From: Pegea sp. RAD2-039
Taxonomy: Eukaryota > Chordata > Thaliacea > Salpida > Salpidae
Direction of reading: 5' to 3'
Assembly: GCA_034620365.1 (NCBI GenBank)
Contig: JAQGEQ010000380.1
Coordinates: 2,418,001 to 2,482,000, forward strand
DNA: 64,000 bases
The notes under the pieces were generated by a model. It was not told the DNA's origin. It searched no databases and saw only the letters and a list, made by a program, of their open reading frames with translations. The position numbers were made by a program, and so were the translations under genes. Positions 1 to 12,862 of this stretch are shown here, in pieces (positions within the stretch are counted from its first letter, which is position 1; every line of letters starts with the position of its first letter).

Positions 1-3000
1 GAAGATTAACTAAAAGCAGGTTCAAGTGGGTATAAGTTTATTTAAGCTTTGTCAACGATTATCAATTTCATCAGAAGTTTCATTCTTTCAGTTTCAATTA
101 AATCTAAAAAAGATGAATATTTCTGAAAACAACAATCTCCAGAAAGTCAAATATTTTTGTCGTCCAGCTTGGTACCTTGACATCATTTGTATCTGTAATC
201 AATCATAATTTCATCTTTTTCATGTATTTTTTCAGATTAAACATACATACAATCGACGTTTTGTCCAAATTTTATTTGTCACAATATAATGAATATTTAA
301 AGCTTATTGTTGAGTTATATTGACGAAGATCATATACATCGTTGTTTGCAGATAAGTAAGACTTAAATACTACTATTTACTTTTATATTCAGCTTTGCCT
401 TTTTTCAATTCAAACCTGTTGTGCGTAGTTTAGTAGTTAATATCTTGTCATTTTTAAAATATTAGGGCGTTTATCAGTTGGCCTATTTTGAATAATGTAA
501 ACGCAGAGTTGACTAGATCATGATACTTAATCAAAAATCTTGTTTGTTATATTGATCTACCTAAGAAAAAGTTGCTTAATAGGAACTGAACAGATTCGAT
601 ATATCCCAATGTCAACTAATTATTTGCTTACATTTTTCGTTTTAACAAAAAATTTGTCTGTTGACTGGCTATTGAAATAAAGTGAACAATGCTTTATTCT
701 AGTACAAGGACAAGATGTTAGCTTCAAATAATTTCGTTTCAATGCCATAGGTAGAGGTTAGATTCTTACACTATTGTGTTTTACAGCCACCAGTTAAAAG
801 TAAACACGCATAAACGTAATTTTAAGTTTTCTTGTTTCGAGCAGTCCATCGATTTTTGCATTTAGTTGATTTGTCTAAATTTTCAAATAATTATTAACTT
901 ACTTAAGTTGCTTTAAACATTTGCTTACTAACCAATTTAGCAAATATTCCTAATATGCTAAATTTGTGATGGAAGTGTTCTTCTTTTAGATAAAATAAGA
1001 TTTTCAAAAACACAATTTTGCTATATAATGATAAACTTTAACCTTAGATTAGCTTACATACAGTTTTTGAATACATCGTAGAACTGAATTTGACTGAACC
1101 GAGCTTTACTTCCAAAATCTAATTCAAATAATTCATTCTATATTTGAAATTCTAAACTGTAAGAATAAGATATAGTTGTGTAACCGCTGACTTCCCAATT
1201 ATTCACACTGTAGCTATTAAGTACAGGTATACGAGTAAAAAATAGAAAATAATCCTTATTACGTTCAAATCTAAATATTAAAAAGTATTATATCTTTATA
1301 CGTTTTATGTTTTCTTCTGATTTTAAGTTTAATAAGCCAACAAATAGATTTGTTACAATTTTTTAAGAAAGCCAAAACTATAATTGAATAAAAGTTAAAC
1401 TTCAATTGCGATAAGTATTATAAATTAATTGCTTTTTATAAAAAGATCGTTACAATTTTGTGAACGTTCTACAGAGCACTATCTTTACTGTAGTTCTTAC
1501 TTATTGTCTCAGATACTTATTAACTAAAAGTTCATTAATTATTATATTAGCTTTAGTTAAAATTTACCAAAAAACTCTTTTAGAAAAATTTGAATTTAGA
1601 TTTGGTTAAAAATATTTGGTTACTTATTGCATTACAAAAAAGGTTTTTGAAATATAAGAATCACTTTTGACAAAAACAGGTTAGAGATATACACTTTACT
1701 TAAAATTACTTTAAAATTGTTTATTCTTAAATATTATTTTTTTACACTTTATTTGATTTACTTGTAATGGCGTTACGTAGTAGCAAGTAAACTTGATTTT
1801 GAAAGTGTATTTTCAAAAGTGATCCAAGTATTTTCGAGAAGTTTTGAAATAAAATTTTGTAATCTTCAAAAGGATCAGAGTTCTACAACAAGAAACGAAA
1901 ATCTTGATGATAAACCCATGAAAGGTAACAAACATATAACTCCTTCTATATCTTTTGTTTTGTTAATACTTTAAATAATTATGCTTACTAATGTTTCGAT
2001 TATTGTTATTTATTTTTAAAATGTCTAAGAATAAGTTTATTAATATTTTCTTTTTTAATATTTTTGTAAAAAGCTCATTTTGATAAAATATTTTGGGTTA
2101 TAATTTGATAAGAAGGTAACTAGTTTATTACACTTGAAACGTCTTAATAACAGTTCATTAATTTTTCAAGAATGTTTCTAAATCATGTTTATTCAGTTTA
2201 GTGAGCAATACCGAACATTTTCACAATCTGACAAATATTTACCACTTACAAACGAAGCTACGAATAAATTATTCAACTGATTTATTCTTTACAGCTTTAC
2301 TTTATTATGCTACGAAATATGTTACTTGATTTATATATATGTAGTGCCCAAAAATATTGTTGCTTCGTTGTCATATTTCGAAAGTAAAGTAGCAAGCTAT
2401 TTGACCGAAACTTTACAAGCTATAGAAAATGTTTCTTTTCTAATTTCAGAAATAATGTTGAAATGAATTTCTTTTTCGAACGCTTAGCTGTTAAACAGCT
2501 CCGTAATCCTAAAATCAGTGTTGAGAAATTTTCTTTTAATATTTCTCAGACAAAGATGGGAAAAATATAACATTTATCATTTTTGACAGAAATAAAGATG
2601 ATTTGATATTCAACCATTAATCGCATTTAAACTACAAATAAATAACATCATATATATTTATATACATTACTGTTTAAAAAAACAAATTTTGTAAAATGTA
2701 AAACTCTTTAAAGTTTTCTCGAAGTATTTTAATAAATGCAAAATATCGTTCTTATAAAAACCAATATTATATTTTACTTACTTTTACAATTAAAATGTTG
2801 AGTTACTTTTTGGATAACATATTTACAAGTATATTTGTATTTTATAATTATTGTTTGATAAACATAACTTTTAAAAGTAGATGTACATTTCTTAAAAATA
2901 AGCTTTTATAATTTTTAAACTTTTTAATTCCTGTCGATAATTTCACTAGTAAACCTATTTTTCCGGTCTAGTATTACTGGCCAACTCTGCTCTGTCACAA

Positions 3001-4941
3001 ATAAGTAAAATCGTATTTTTGATTTGCTAAGATTTTTAATAATTCTAAAAATGTATATTTAATAGGAAGTAATCTTCAACATAGTCTGAATTTTCATTGA
3101 CTTAGTTGAACGACAAAATGTCAAGTAATATATTAATGATATCTAAAAAAATCTAGTTTTCAACCCGACAAATTACCTTTTAATAACTTATTTTTAAATC
3201 GATAATATGACTCACATGTTCTTTTCTATCTACTTACAAAACATTTTTAAGTTTCAAAATATTCAAAATTTTAGAGTTTTTTAGTTTTACTTATAAATAA
3301 TTAATAATAATATTTTACTTTTAAATAGTCATTTACTAGATCATTTGTTAAAATCAATCTACTAATAATTTGGAAATTATAATTTTTGTGCAGTTTTAAC
3401 TCAAAAGCATTTCAACTTAACATTTTTCTTAATTTTTTTAAACAGCTATTTAAATAAGCACTTTAAATTGAATTTTTTTGTCATTTATTTGAGTTTTATA
3501 ATTCTTAACATAAAACGCTCTATTTATTTTTGCTTTCAGGAATAAATCAAACTTATAAAGAGTTATCTTAGATGCATACAAAATCATAATATGTAAATCG
3601 TTCTAGGGCTGTAAACGTCAATATTAAAGTTAGGTCTTTCTTGTGTTTTTATGTAAACCTTTCTTCAGAAAGCAGGTTGAAAATAAAAATAAAAAATAAA
3701 AATTTAGTTGAAAACGTAACATAAAAAATAAAGCTTATGTTGTAGTTTGCTGTTTTGTATATTGCAAAGAAGCACTTTCTCAAAATTTAAATTAATTATT
3801 AATATGTTTAAATTAGCTTTTTAAATAGATTGAAAATAACTGACAATGAGCTTTTAATGAATTGTTCAATGAATAATGTTTCTGTAACTTGAAATTTTGT
3901 CGGTTGCAGTTAAGCGCTGACATAAATGTCTAAGGCAAAATAACCTTGAAAACAAACTCTAACTTCTCACATTTGTCTCTTGGGCAAGCCTTTTATCTTT
4001 GAAACATACTTTATGGAATATTGAACGAGAAAGACTATCTGAGGCATGAGCCGTTCTATGATTTTCAAACAGATATACCGACCTATGTTCTTTTATTAGA
4101 CGATATATTGCAGCTTGGGTGGTAGCTTACTTCTTTGTTTGTATATTTCAAGCTTAATAAATAACTTTAAAGAACACTTTGTATAAAACTTCTGTATAAA
4201 GCTTGAAAACATATTATTAACAAATTGCTGCAATGGTGCTTTGGTGTTCACATAAGCAAAATCAGATTGAAGATTTATTTATTTCATCATTAAGATTAAA
4301 GATAAATCTTGCAACTTGTCAACATATCTTTTAAGATTTGAACGTTTTTCCGACAAATCAACTTTTCAGTTTCCAAAAATTAGCAAATGAAGTTTATTTA
4401 AATTACTGATTTGCTATTTGATAAAGAAAATACTCGATAAAAGCAAATTAAACAAACAGTTTCAAAGTTAAAACCGTTCTTTATAAACATATCATAAGAA
4501 ATTAAGCCCAATACATGATATAGGAAATCATACACTAAAACAACAAAGATATGCTCTAATATTAGAAACTTCTTTATCAAGGCTGAAATTAATACTTAGG
4601 TTGGCTTATAAGTTATGTAGTTTAGATCTTTAGTAAATGAAATGCTTTCTAATACCGAGAAAACGATATTTGTTGAATCATGTATTAATAGCGGAAATTA
4701 TGACTTTGAACGACTTTATGGATACATACTTGCATATGGGTTTAATATCATATAGTCTATTTTCAAAGCTTATTATCTAATATTAGTTTATGATTTATCT
4801 GATAATACGGAACTACCAAAATTGATTTGCTTTCTCTTTAAAGATTTTTTAATCGTATATATTTCCTCATCCTTTTCAAAGAAATTTACCGCTCCACTTA
4901 TGGTTACTTAGTACTTTATTTGTTGCTTGCTATAAATGCAT

Positions 4942-5004
4942 TTTCTCACTAAAATTTACTTAATTACAATGAATTCATTTCCTCAAATTTCTTTTAGTGA
5001 GAAA
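4942..5004. repeat. Perfect 13-bp inverted repeat, 37-bp spacer
   Basis: TTTCTCACTAAAA at 4942-4954 is answered by its exact reverse complement at 4992-5004. AAATTT-like sequences on both sides of the spacer extend the resemblance imperfectly. It could be a hairpin, a tiny MITE remnant or chance. Confidence 0.7.
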
Positions 5005-6524
5005 GTGAAAGTGATATTCTGTTCAATAACTTAATATGTTTATATTTACAGCTAGAATTTGATGAGAAATATGACTAGAGGTTGCCATAAGAATTACAGT
5101 ATATTTAACGAAAATTAAGTCTTGATAAGTATTTTTCATGGTAAAAACAAATGGACTGAGTTATATCATGTTACTACCTTAAGTAGTGTTTACGTCATTT
5201 TTCATACTTTATGTCACTTAGCTGTGTGAGAGTTACTTTTTTGAAAGGTTTTGTATTTCTGAATAGAAATTAATCAATTGTATAAAAAATACCAATTCAA
5301 GGAACGTGGTGGTGTGAGGTTAAATATAATACATTCGTAAGAAACTTTAAATTGAAAATCTTGATATCGACTTTCGTAAGGTAAAAAATGGGAAAAATTT
5401 GAAGTTGTGTTCAACTTAATAGTCGATAAAGTAAATAGGAATCAAATGTAAAGGAAGTTATATCAACGTTAAAATGAGCTAACGTATACAGCTGATTATA
5501 CATACTTCTTCATATACACTTAAGTTGTGTTCATTAATCACAAAATTAAAAAAAGGAAAAGCTAGTATAATACAATTTTCAAAATATTAAAAATATCTTA
5601 TCTAAACAAAAACTTAACATTAATTTAAACGTTTTTCCCAAGTTATGATCTTGAAGACAATGCTCACATGAACAAACAAGAGTTACTTAAAAAATTGAAC
5701 TCTTTTACATAAAGTGCTTGAAAGCTTTATCTCACTAGGTAACAAAAAATTACAAAAATAATAAAGTAGCACGAACATATATGATACAACGTGTAACTAA
5801 TTGTAACAAATTTGTATTAAAAGAACGTAGCAAAGCTTGTATAAGCATTTAGTAGTAGAGTTTATCAGCTCTCATTTCAAGTGGATTTTACGAGTATTTC
5901 AATTAAGGGTGTATTGTCAATATACTGTTATTATATTTAAGTATTATTCGATCGTTTTAGTGGTTTATTACTTTTAATTCAAGAAACAATTGGTTATACA
6001 ATGGAGATATCGTAGAATTACACTTAATTCAGTTTCTTTGTTGTATTAGGATCAAAGTTAACAGTTTGTTTGTGAGATGATTTTCAAAACAAAATAGTAA
6101 CTATAAGCAATATAAAACACCTTTAGTAAACTTCGGCTAATTGAGTGTTTTTATTGACTAGAAATATTAGACTGAGGTATGTGAAGTTAAAATTGAAAAA
6201 AGGCAAAAATAAATTTACCGGAAATTATTAAAAGTCATGAGTTACTTGCGACATACATTCTCGAAAGGCACGATGCGTTTCCCAAAGGCGTTTTGAGACA
6301 TAAAACCCAGATAGGTAGCCAAGATAATACTAACTCATAGCTAAAGCAACCTTTGTCTGGTTTTCGAATTGTTCATTGAACAAAATAGAAAATCAGAAAT
6401 TGATAGCCTTGGATTGGGCGAAAGGGGGCAAATGAATGATTTATAATTGATCTTATTTGACTTACACATTAGGTATAAGCTAATATAGACCCTTCAATGT
6501 TTAATCGGCTGATGAACTGCCTTT

Positions 6525-6584
6525 AAGGTGACAATTTATTATTCTCTTGGAGTATTGTCGACAAAAATTCGAAGTTGTCACCTT
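6525..6584. repeat. Nested inverted repeat with central palindrome
   Basis: AAGGTGACAA (6525-6534) pairs with TTGTCACCTT (6575-6584). The match extends inward by a wobble and two pairs. TTGTCGACAA, a perfect 10-bp palindrome, sits in the spacer at 6555-6564. The three blocks share a TGACA/TGTCA core. The arrangement is seen directly; its function is unknown. Confidence 0.75.
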
Positions 6585-9500
6585 TTTTTGCTTTAGATTT
6601 ATTCAAAACGTTTTCTTTATTTGATTATATAAAAATGGTTGCTGTAGATGTACAGCTTTTACGTTCCATATCTTGATTTTTAAAGTTATTGCTTCTGAAA
6701 CTAGACAGCTACTTTAATAAAGGTCAAAAAGAGTTACAGCGGTCACTTTCAGTCAGTAACCTAGACACTAAAATTGATTACAATCTTCTATTCATTGATG
6801 ACGTACAATCTGATATCACTCTTACATTTCCAATTCAATTTCTCTATAAAGTCTACGACTAATTGAGACCCACTCTGTCGAAACGTTTCCAGCTTTTCGT
6901 GTACCAGCCACAGATGCTCGATTATTTATAGTCGAACTTTTGTTGAACTTACAGCTCATTGCATTTTACTGACTTCATAATGATTTGCGTCAACTACTAC
7001 ACCAGTTAAAAAATGTCTCTTTTCAAGTTTTATAATTTTGAATATACTTTGAGTTTTGTAGCTTTGCTAGATTAAAAGTTACCTGTCAATCTTAAAATCT
7101 TTGATTTCAAAAGAATAGAAAACTTTTTTGGCAAGTTAATCAGGAGCATGTGGATATTTTTATAAAACTTTCAATAAAGAACGTTATTGAGATTTTTACG
7201 TAATTATTATTACAATAAACTTTTATACTAGTAAAGAACTTTTAACCCCTTTTTATTATAAAAACTCAGCATCTCTTAATTGCAGTTAAGCTATTATTTT
7301 ATTTTCTCACCTTAAAAAATCACGATATACGAATTTTCCTGTCTAACTAAGATTTGATTTTTTAAAAGTTTAAAGGTTTTAGTAACCAAAGAAAGTTATA
7401 AATCATGTTACAACGTGTTTAAGATATCACAGCTTGTAGTTAAACCAAAACATGATAATCTTTTTTAAATCTTTTAGTATTCTGTCTGAGCTACACAATT
7501 TTGTACAAACAGCTCAATGACTTAAATAGAATTAGTTTCACCATGTTTAACATTTGCCCTTCAAATTCTTTTAAGTTTTGATGTAAATAAAGCTTACAAC
7601 CGAAATATAGCTTCAAATTTATATGATTAGTTTCTAGATATTGTACAAAATAGTTTTTCAACTAATTAATGGGTGTCAAAGTATACAACGTTTGCTTTAA
7701 TTTATTCACACAAATTACTGAACTGATAGAATTTAAAAAAACTTAAAAATTAATTTTTAAAAAATTTCTTTAAAGGTTAATTGATAATTTCTGTTAGTTT
7801 TGTAATTTGAATGCAAATAAAATTTACTGTTTTTCACAGAGGTTGTCATTGTTGTAAGATTTTAGTAAAATTGTTTACTAAACTAATAATTAATACTTTC
7901 TTTTGTACCTAACCAAAAAATAAATTGTTTAAATTATTCATCATGTGCCCCTCAGGTTGAATATTTGAATAAAAGGAAGTTAAATTTGAAGTGAAAACGT
8001 GAAAAAACTCGGAATGCAGAACCAAAGCTAATTCATTAATAGTTACAAATGAATCAACTGCAGATCCTATTATTTATATATCAACAATTAACCATTCAGC
8101 CATTTTCTATTGTATCTTTTATTTTCGAGCTTTTGTCAAGATATTGCTTAAGATATTTTCAAATTTTTTGAACAATCAGCAAAAAAATCTTTGATGATTC
8201 TATAATATTTTTAATTAAAGTTTATAATATAAAGCATATATATATATTAACAACTGCTTACTTTATTGAACTAAGGCTGCAGACTCACTTTTATGAGGAT
8301 TACATTTAATAAAATATACTAAGATGTCAAAACTTATCCTTAACTTTTGATTTTATTGATACTTTACACTTAGCTTTGAAACTCTTACTACATTATTAAC
8401 TATTTATTTTGTAGTAATTTTAATTGGCGTTTGGATATTTCAGAACCTGTGGTTTAATATAACTTAGTTACTAAAAGTTACTTGCTACAATCTTTTTATT
8501 TGAGCCAAAACTAACAATAAAAATGGATTTTTTTAAAGTTTACATCAATAACATATTTGATTTGGTGTGATAACATTGTTCGTTCTTTTAAATGTCTGGT
8601 ATCAAAAACGATTAACTTCTTTTTTACTTCATTTGTTATTACCTAAAATTTTATTGAAAGTAACCACTTTAAACAAAATCAAAAGTTCTTTAAACACTAG
8701 CAACAAATAGTGCTTAAATAGACATTAAAGTATTATTACTACTACATCAATAAGTAAAAAGTTTTACAGAATAATCTTTACGTTAATTTTTTAAAACTAT
8801 TTAATTTAAATATGAACTACTTTTTTACAGATTATTTTGTAAAACTTATCTTTGAAATCTTTTCTATCCATGTTTGTTCTTGAAACAGTTAACTAAATTG
8901 AAAGATTTTTTATTACTTACCAACTTAGCCACAAACATTTAAAAAAAATCCTTTAACTATGAAAAGAAATACTTGTTTTATTTTGCCTCAGAAAAGAGCT
9001 TGTAACTAACTATCATATATGTTCAAATATTTTTTATTAAACAACCTCAATTAGTTGCTAATAGCCAAAGTTTAAAAAATTCCATAAAAATATTTTGCTG
9101 CTAATTCATGTAAGATATATTCGAAAGTATTTTAAAGCTGTTTTTACAATTTTTATGTATCATCATTAATAGCATTACGTCAACAATAGAGTTTTTTTAA
9201 CGATTTAATTTTCAGTTGTTAGTGAGTTAACTTTAATTTGCTTTAGTAAACGTAAGATACTGTTCGATATATTTCATCATTAAATTTTTATTCCGTAGGA
9301 ATAAACTTTTTTACTTTTAAATTTTTTATTAAGTCAACAAAAACTTTCTTTAAAATATTCAAAGCCTTATTGATTTGAAGACTGCAATTTGATTTGTTCA
9401 ATTTTTAAAAAAAGTTTAAAACAACTTTGAGTTTTTTTAGGATCAATTATTTGAGTTTATTAGCTAAGAGGTGTTTAAAGACTTATAGTTGTTTTAACTT

Positions 9501-12409
9501 TTCTTTTTTAAAATCAAACAACAACTAATCTTAAGTATTATAATTCGTTTTTATTTTTCATGAAATGAAAAAAAGAATGAAAAAAAAATCATCGAAATTT
9601 TAATTTTAAATACTAGACCTAATTATTTACTAACTAAAACAGAAACACAGTAACTTCAATCTTAGGAAAAGTATTTTAATGACGTTTTGCTAGAATATAT
9701 TATTGTCATGTCCACGAAAAAAGCAAATTTCTTTAATAATATTTCAAAACACATGCGTTACAAAAATACATTTTTAGCACACAACAAAATATATTTATTA
9801 TTTTTGTGGTTTTTTTAGGATATATAAAAAGATATTTTTCACAAACTGTCACTGTGTTTGCTTTTATGACGCCTTTGTTGTTGTTTTACTTATCAAAGTT
9901 TTCCAAATCAAATGCTTTATAGTGCGTGATTTGATTTTGAACTAAAATAAAACTATAAATGATTTTCACGAAACATGATTTGATCTTATGTGCTCAAACC
10001 ATAACAACATCTTTATTTATTTTGGAGTATAGTATGAAATTCGTTACATCATAAAATCTATGAACAGAATTCATTGCTAGATTTTGATAAAAATGTTATT
10101 CAATTTTAGTGATGAAGTTTTTATTAACAAAAATAACAACATAAAAGATCAAAAATTGTGGAAATTATTAAATTGGATGAAGAAAACTCAGTAATATTAG
10201 TAAATAATAAAACAATTACAATAAAAACTAAAATTATACGAATATCTTTGCAAAAAAACGTTAATGGTAAATCTCAGCTAATGATATACTGATAAAATTT
10301 TAATAGAGTTGAAAGCCTTCAAAATGTAACCAGCCATTTTGCAGTTTCTCCTTAGTAAACCAGATAGCAAAGAAAGTAGTATAGCAAAGAAAAATCATTT
10401 ATCTAAAAAGTGATAAATTGATTTTCATTTGATACTTTTTTTTGTTTGACTTTAATTTAATGTTTCTGATTGAAAGCTTCCTTCTTCAAATGTTAAAGTT
10501 GAAAAAAAAACAATTTGCATATTTTTAGGTGCTTAGCTGTATGCAATTAAGTGTCTACTAAACGCTCTAAACCACCATCACATGAATTACCCTTAGAGCA
10601 TAGTTATTACCTTTGTTGGGTGAATAGTTTCACAGGTTAAGCTACTATATCGGCCCATCTAATGTTTTGTTATTTTTTGTTGTTTGCGCTTAAATCACCA
10701 GTTTTGTTGGTGCAAAATATTTCTATTTTCACTGCCGGACATATCCAATTGTCTATCAATTATTTTTAAACTTAAATAACAATTACGATGTAGTAACATT
10801 TGTTATATGTCCAAATACAAAGTTTAAAACTTCAAACCTTTTGCATAGTTTATCTTATCAAGTACATCCTGATACATGTAACATTTATATAGAGTCAAAC
10901 AGTGAGTTCTGTTAATTTCTACTTTACCAATCATAAAATAATTGTAGAAGTGAATACTTATGTAATAACTACACATTTTATGATTTGGTTAAATATTTAT
11001 ATTTTAAAGTATTACAAAATAAATATAGAAATATAAACTTTTAAAGTATAGTTATTTGTAGACTCTAGTTGACTAAACTTTGCAAACAAAGATGGTAAAA
11101 TTATCTCGTTTACCGCCTTCAACTCTTGTGTAAGCTAGAGTTGTAATATGTTTCTTAAATTTCAAAATATAAAGCTTCTATTGTACCCTGAAAGTATTCT
11201 GTTGAGGACAGTGTTTTAAGAAACATATTAATTTTATACTGCAGCTTTTCTAGTCACTCAAATCATAGGAAAAACATCAGATTAAAATCAATCAAGAAGT
11301 TTGTTTGCAAGGTTTTTGAGAAAGTCTCACTGATCAGAAAGGAAACTGTATGCTTCAGACTTACGTTTCGTGACTATATTAAGGACAAAGTATAATCTTA
11401 AGAAAAACAATGCAATAAGTGGATTAGGTTAGAATAATTTTGCTTTATGTAATATCTGATTTTGAATGTTTATTGAACGGTGCAGATAAAGCTATCAAGA
11501 AGGCATTTTAAGCAGATTAACTTGAAAGTTGTAAACTCTGAATCAAAGTTAGAAACGTTTCTTAAGAACTAAGGTGTAAATTTAATTGCAATATTCTTCT
11601 AGTTTGAAATTTATATTAAAATATATACAAGATAAACTATTAAGTGATTCTAAAAAACTTATTAAAGTGATCATTGTTTTGTATTAATTAGATAAAAGCA
11701 AAGTGAATTTTCTAGCATCCGCTTTTAAAGTCTAACTATTGTTAATTACACTTCAAAAAAACCCCCGGGTTGTGACTTTCGCTGATATGATAAAGAAGCG
11801 TGAATCATGGCATCTTTCTGTGATTTTGTTATTATTTTTAAGATTGAAGCACAAGCAAAGATCTAATTTAAACAATTATCAGTTTGCAATATCTGAAAGG
11901 AAACTGTTAAATAGTTCAAACCTTTGAAACCAATTACATAGCTACTTGAGTTATTTTACTAACGAATAAATATTTTTATTTGATCAAAAAACAATTTTGA
12001 ATCAAATCTTTGACAAGAAATGAAAAATGAATGATTTTTTCTCTCTAAACTTTGACTGTCCTATAGTAACATCGAGTTAATATTGTTTTTAAGCTTCAAA
12101 TGAAAAAAGAAAAGTTTGCATTTTTTTGAAATAACAAAAGTCTAATTGTAAACTTTTTGTTTTGAATAGATAAAAAAAGTTAAAAATACAATATGATCAA
12201 TAATTTCAAAAAGTTGTTGAAAACTTTTCACATTTTTTCTGTTTGCACTGAAAAATTAATCATTTTGTTTAATATGAGTACTAGAAATTGAGACTATTAT
12301 TTGTGTTTATATTTAGAGAACTACATCTGCATTAAAGTTCGTAGGTGTTAATACTTTTATTTAGCACCAACCGTCAGATTTTCTTAAATTGGTATGTATC
12401 AGATAAACA

Positions 12410-12862
12410 CTAAAGAAGCTTAAAAATAATCAGTGTTTTGCTTTTACTGCTGCATAGAAACTTATTTACACAAATAGAAACTGTGAAGGTGGTGATGCTC
12501 GCTAAAACTATTGCAATTTTTATAAATAATTCCGGATATACACCTGCATTAAGTGAACATAATGTCAATAATATTGACAGTAAAGGTTTATGAAACTTAA
12601 CTGAAAATAAGTTGCTGAAGCACTGAACAATTTCTGTTTCGTCAATTATTTCTTTCAAAAAATGATTTTTAAAGAGCAAATACGCTACCATCAAGACATA
12701 TGCTTTGTTGCTTGTAATCGTTTTTCTAAGAGGCCTGACCACCAATTGCAATGTTTGCCTGAAAAAGAACTTTTCTTGATCCAGTGTTATTGACCAAGGA
12801 GGTTCTACAAGATAAACTCCCAAATTCGCATAATGCTTAATATATTTTTGAGATATACGCAC
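12410..12862 (-). mobile_element. 150-codon ORF, possible diverged hAT-type transposase C-terminal remnant
   Basis: This is the longest open frame outside Irx, and I estimate roughly a 5 % chance of one this long arising by composition alone. It begins at GTG after an in-frame stop and has no ATG at its start. The C-terminal part contains VYPELFIKIAIVLASITTFT and then VSICVNKF. In order this resembles the hAT dimerisation region, which typically reads YPxL..I.LT.PV.TA..ER.FS.LK. The Glu-Arg pair typical of active hAT proteins is replaced by Ser-Ile. No terminal inverted repeats or target-site duplication were seen. If real it is an old fragment. It could also be a chance ORF or an unknown host exon. 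Confidence 0.22.

Larger units (their letters stand above)
1..12409. other. AT-rich non-coding DNA, distal downstream flank
   Basis: No gene, RNA or intact mobile element was recognised. Open frames are at the length expected by chance. Notable items are a 13-bp inverted repeat (4942-5004), a GC-richer patch around 6230-6560 ending in a nested inverted repeat (6525-6584), an (AAAAAT)-like low-complexity run near 3680-3712 and an (AT)n run near 8236-8247. Confidence 0.6.

Noticed and set aside
11739-11927. 62-codon plus-strand ORF with a GC-rich CCCCCGGG patch
   Set aside because: It begins at TTG, has no domain and has no matching exon nearby. The local GC-rich patch is only a few bases long.
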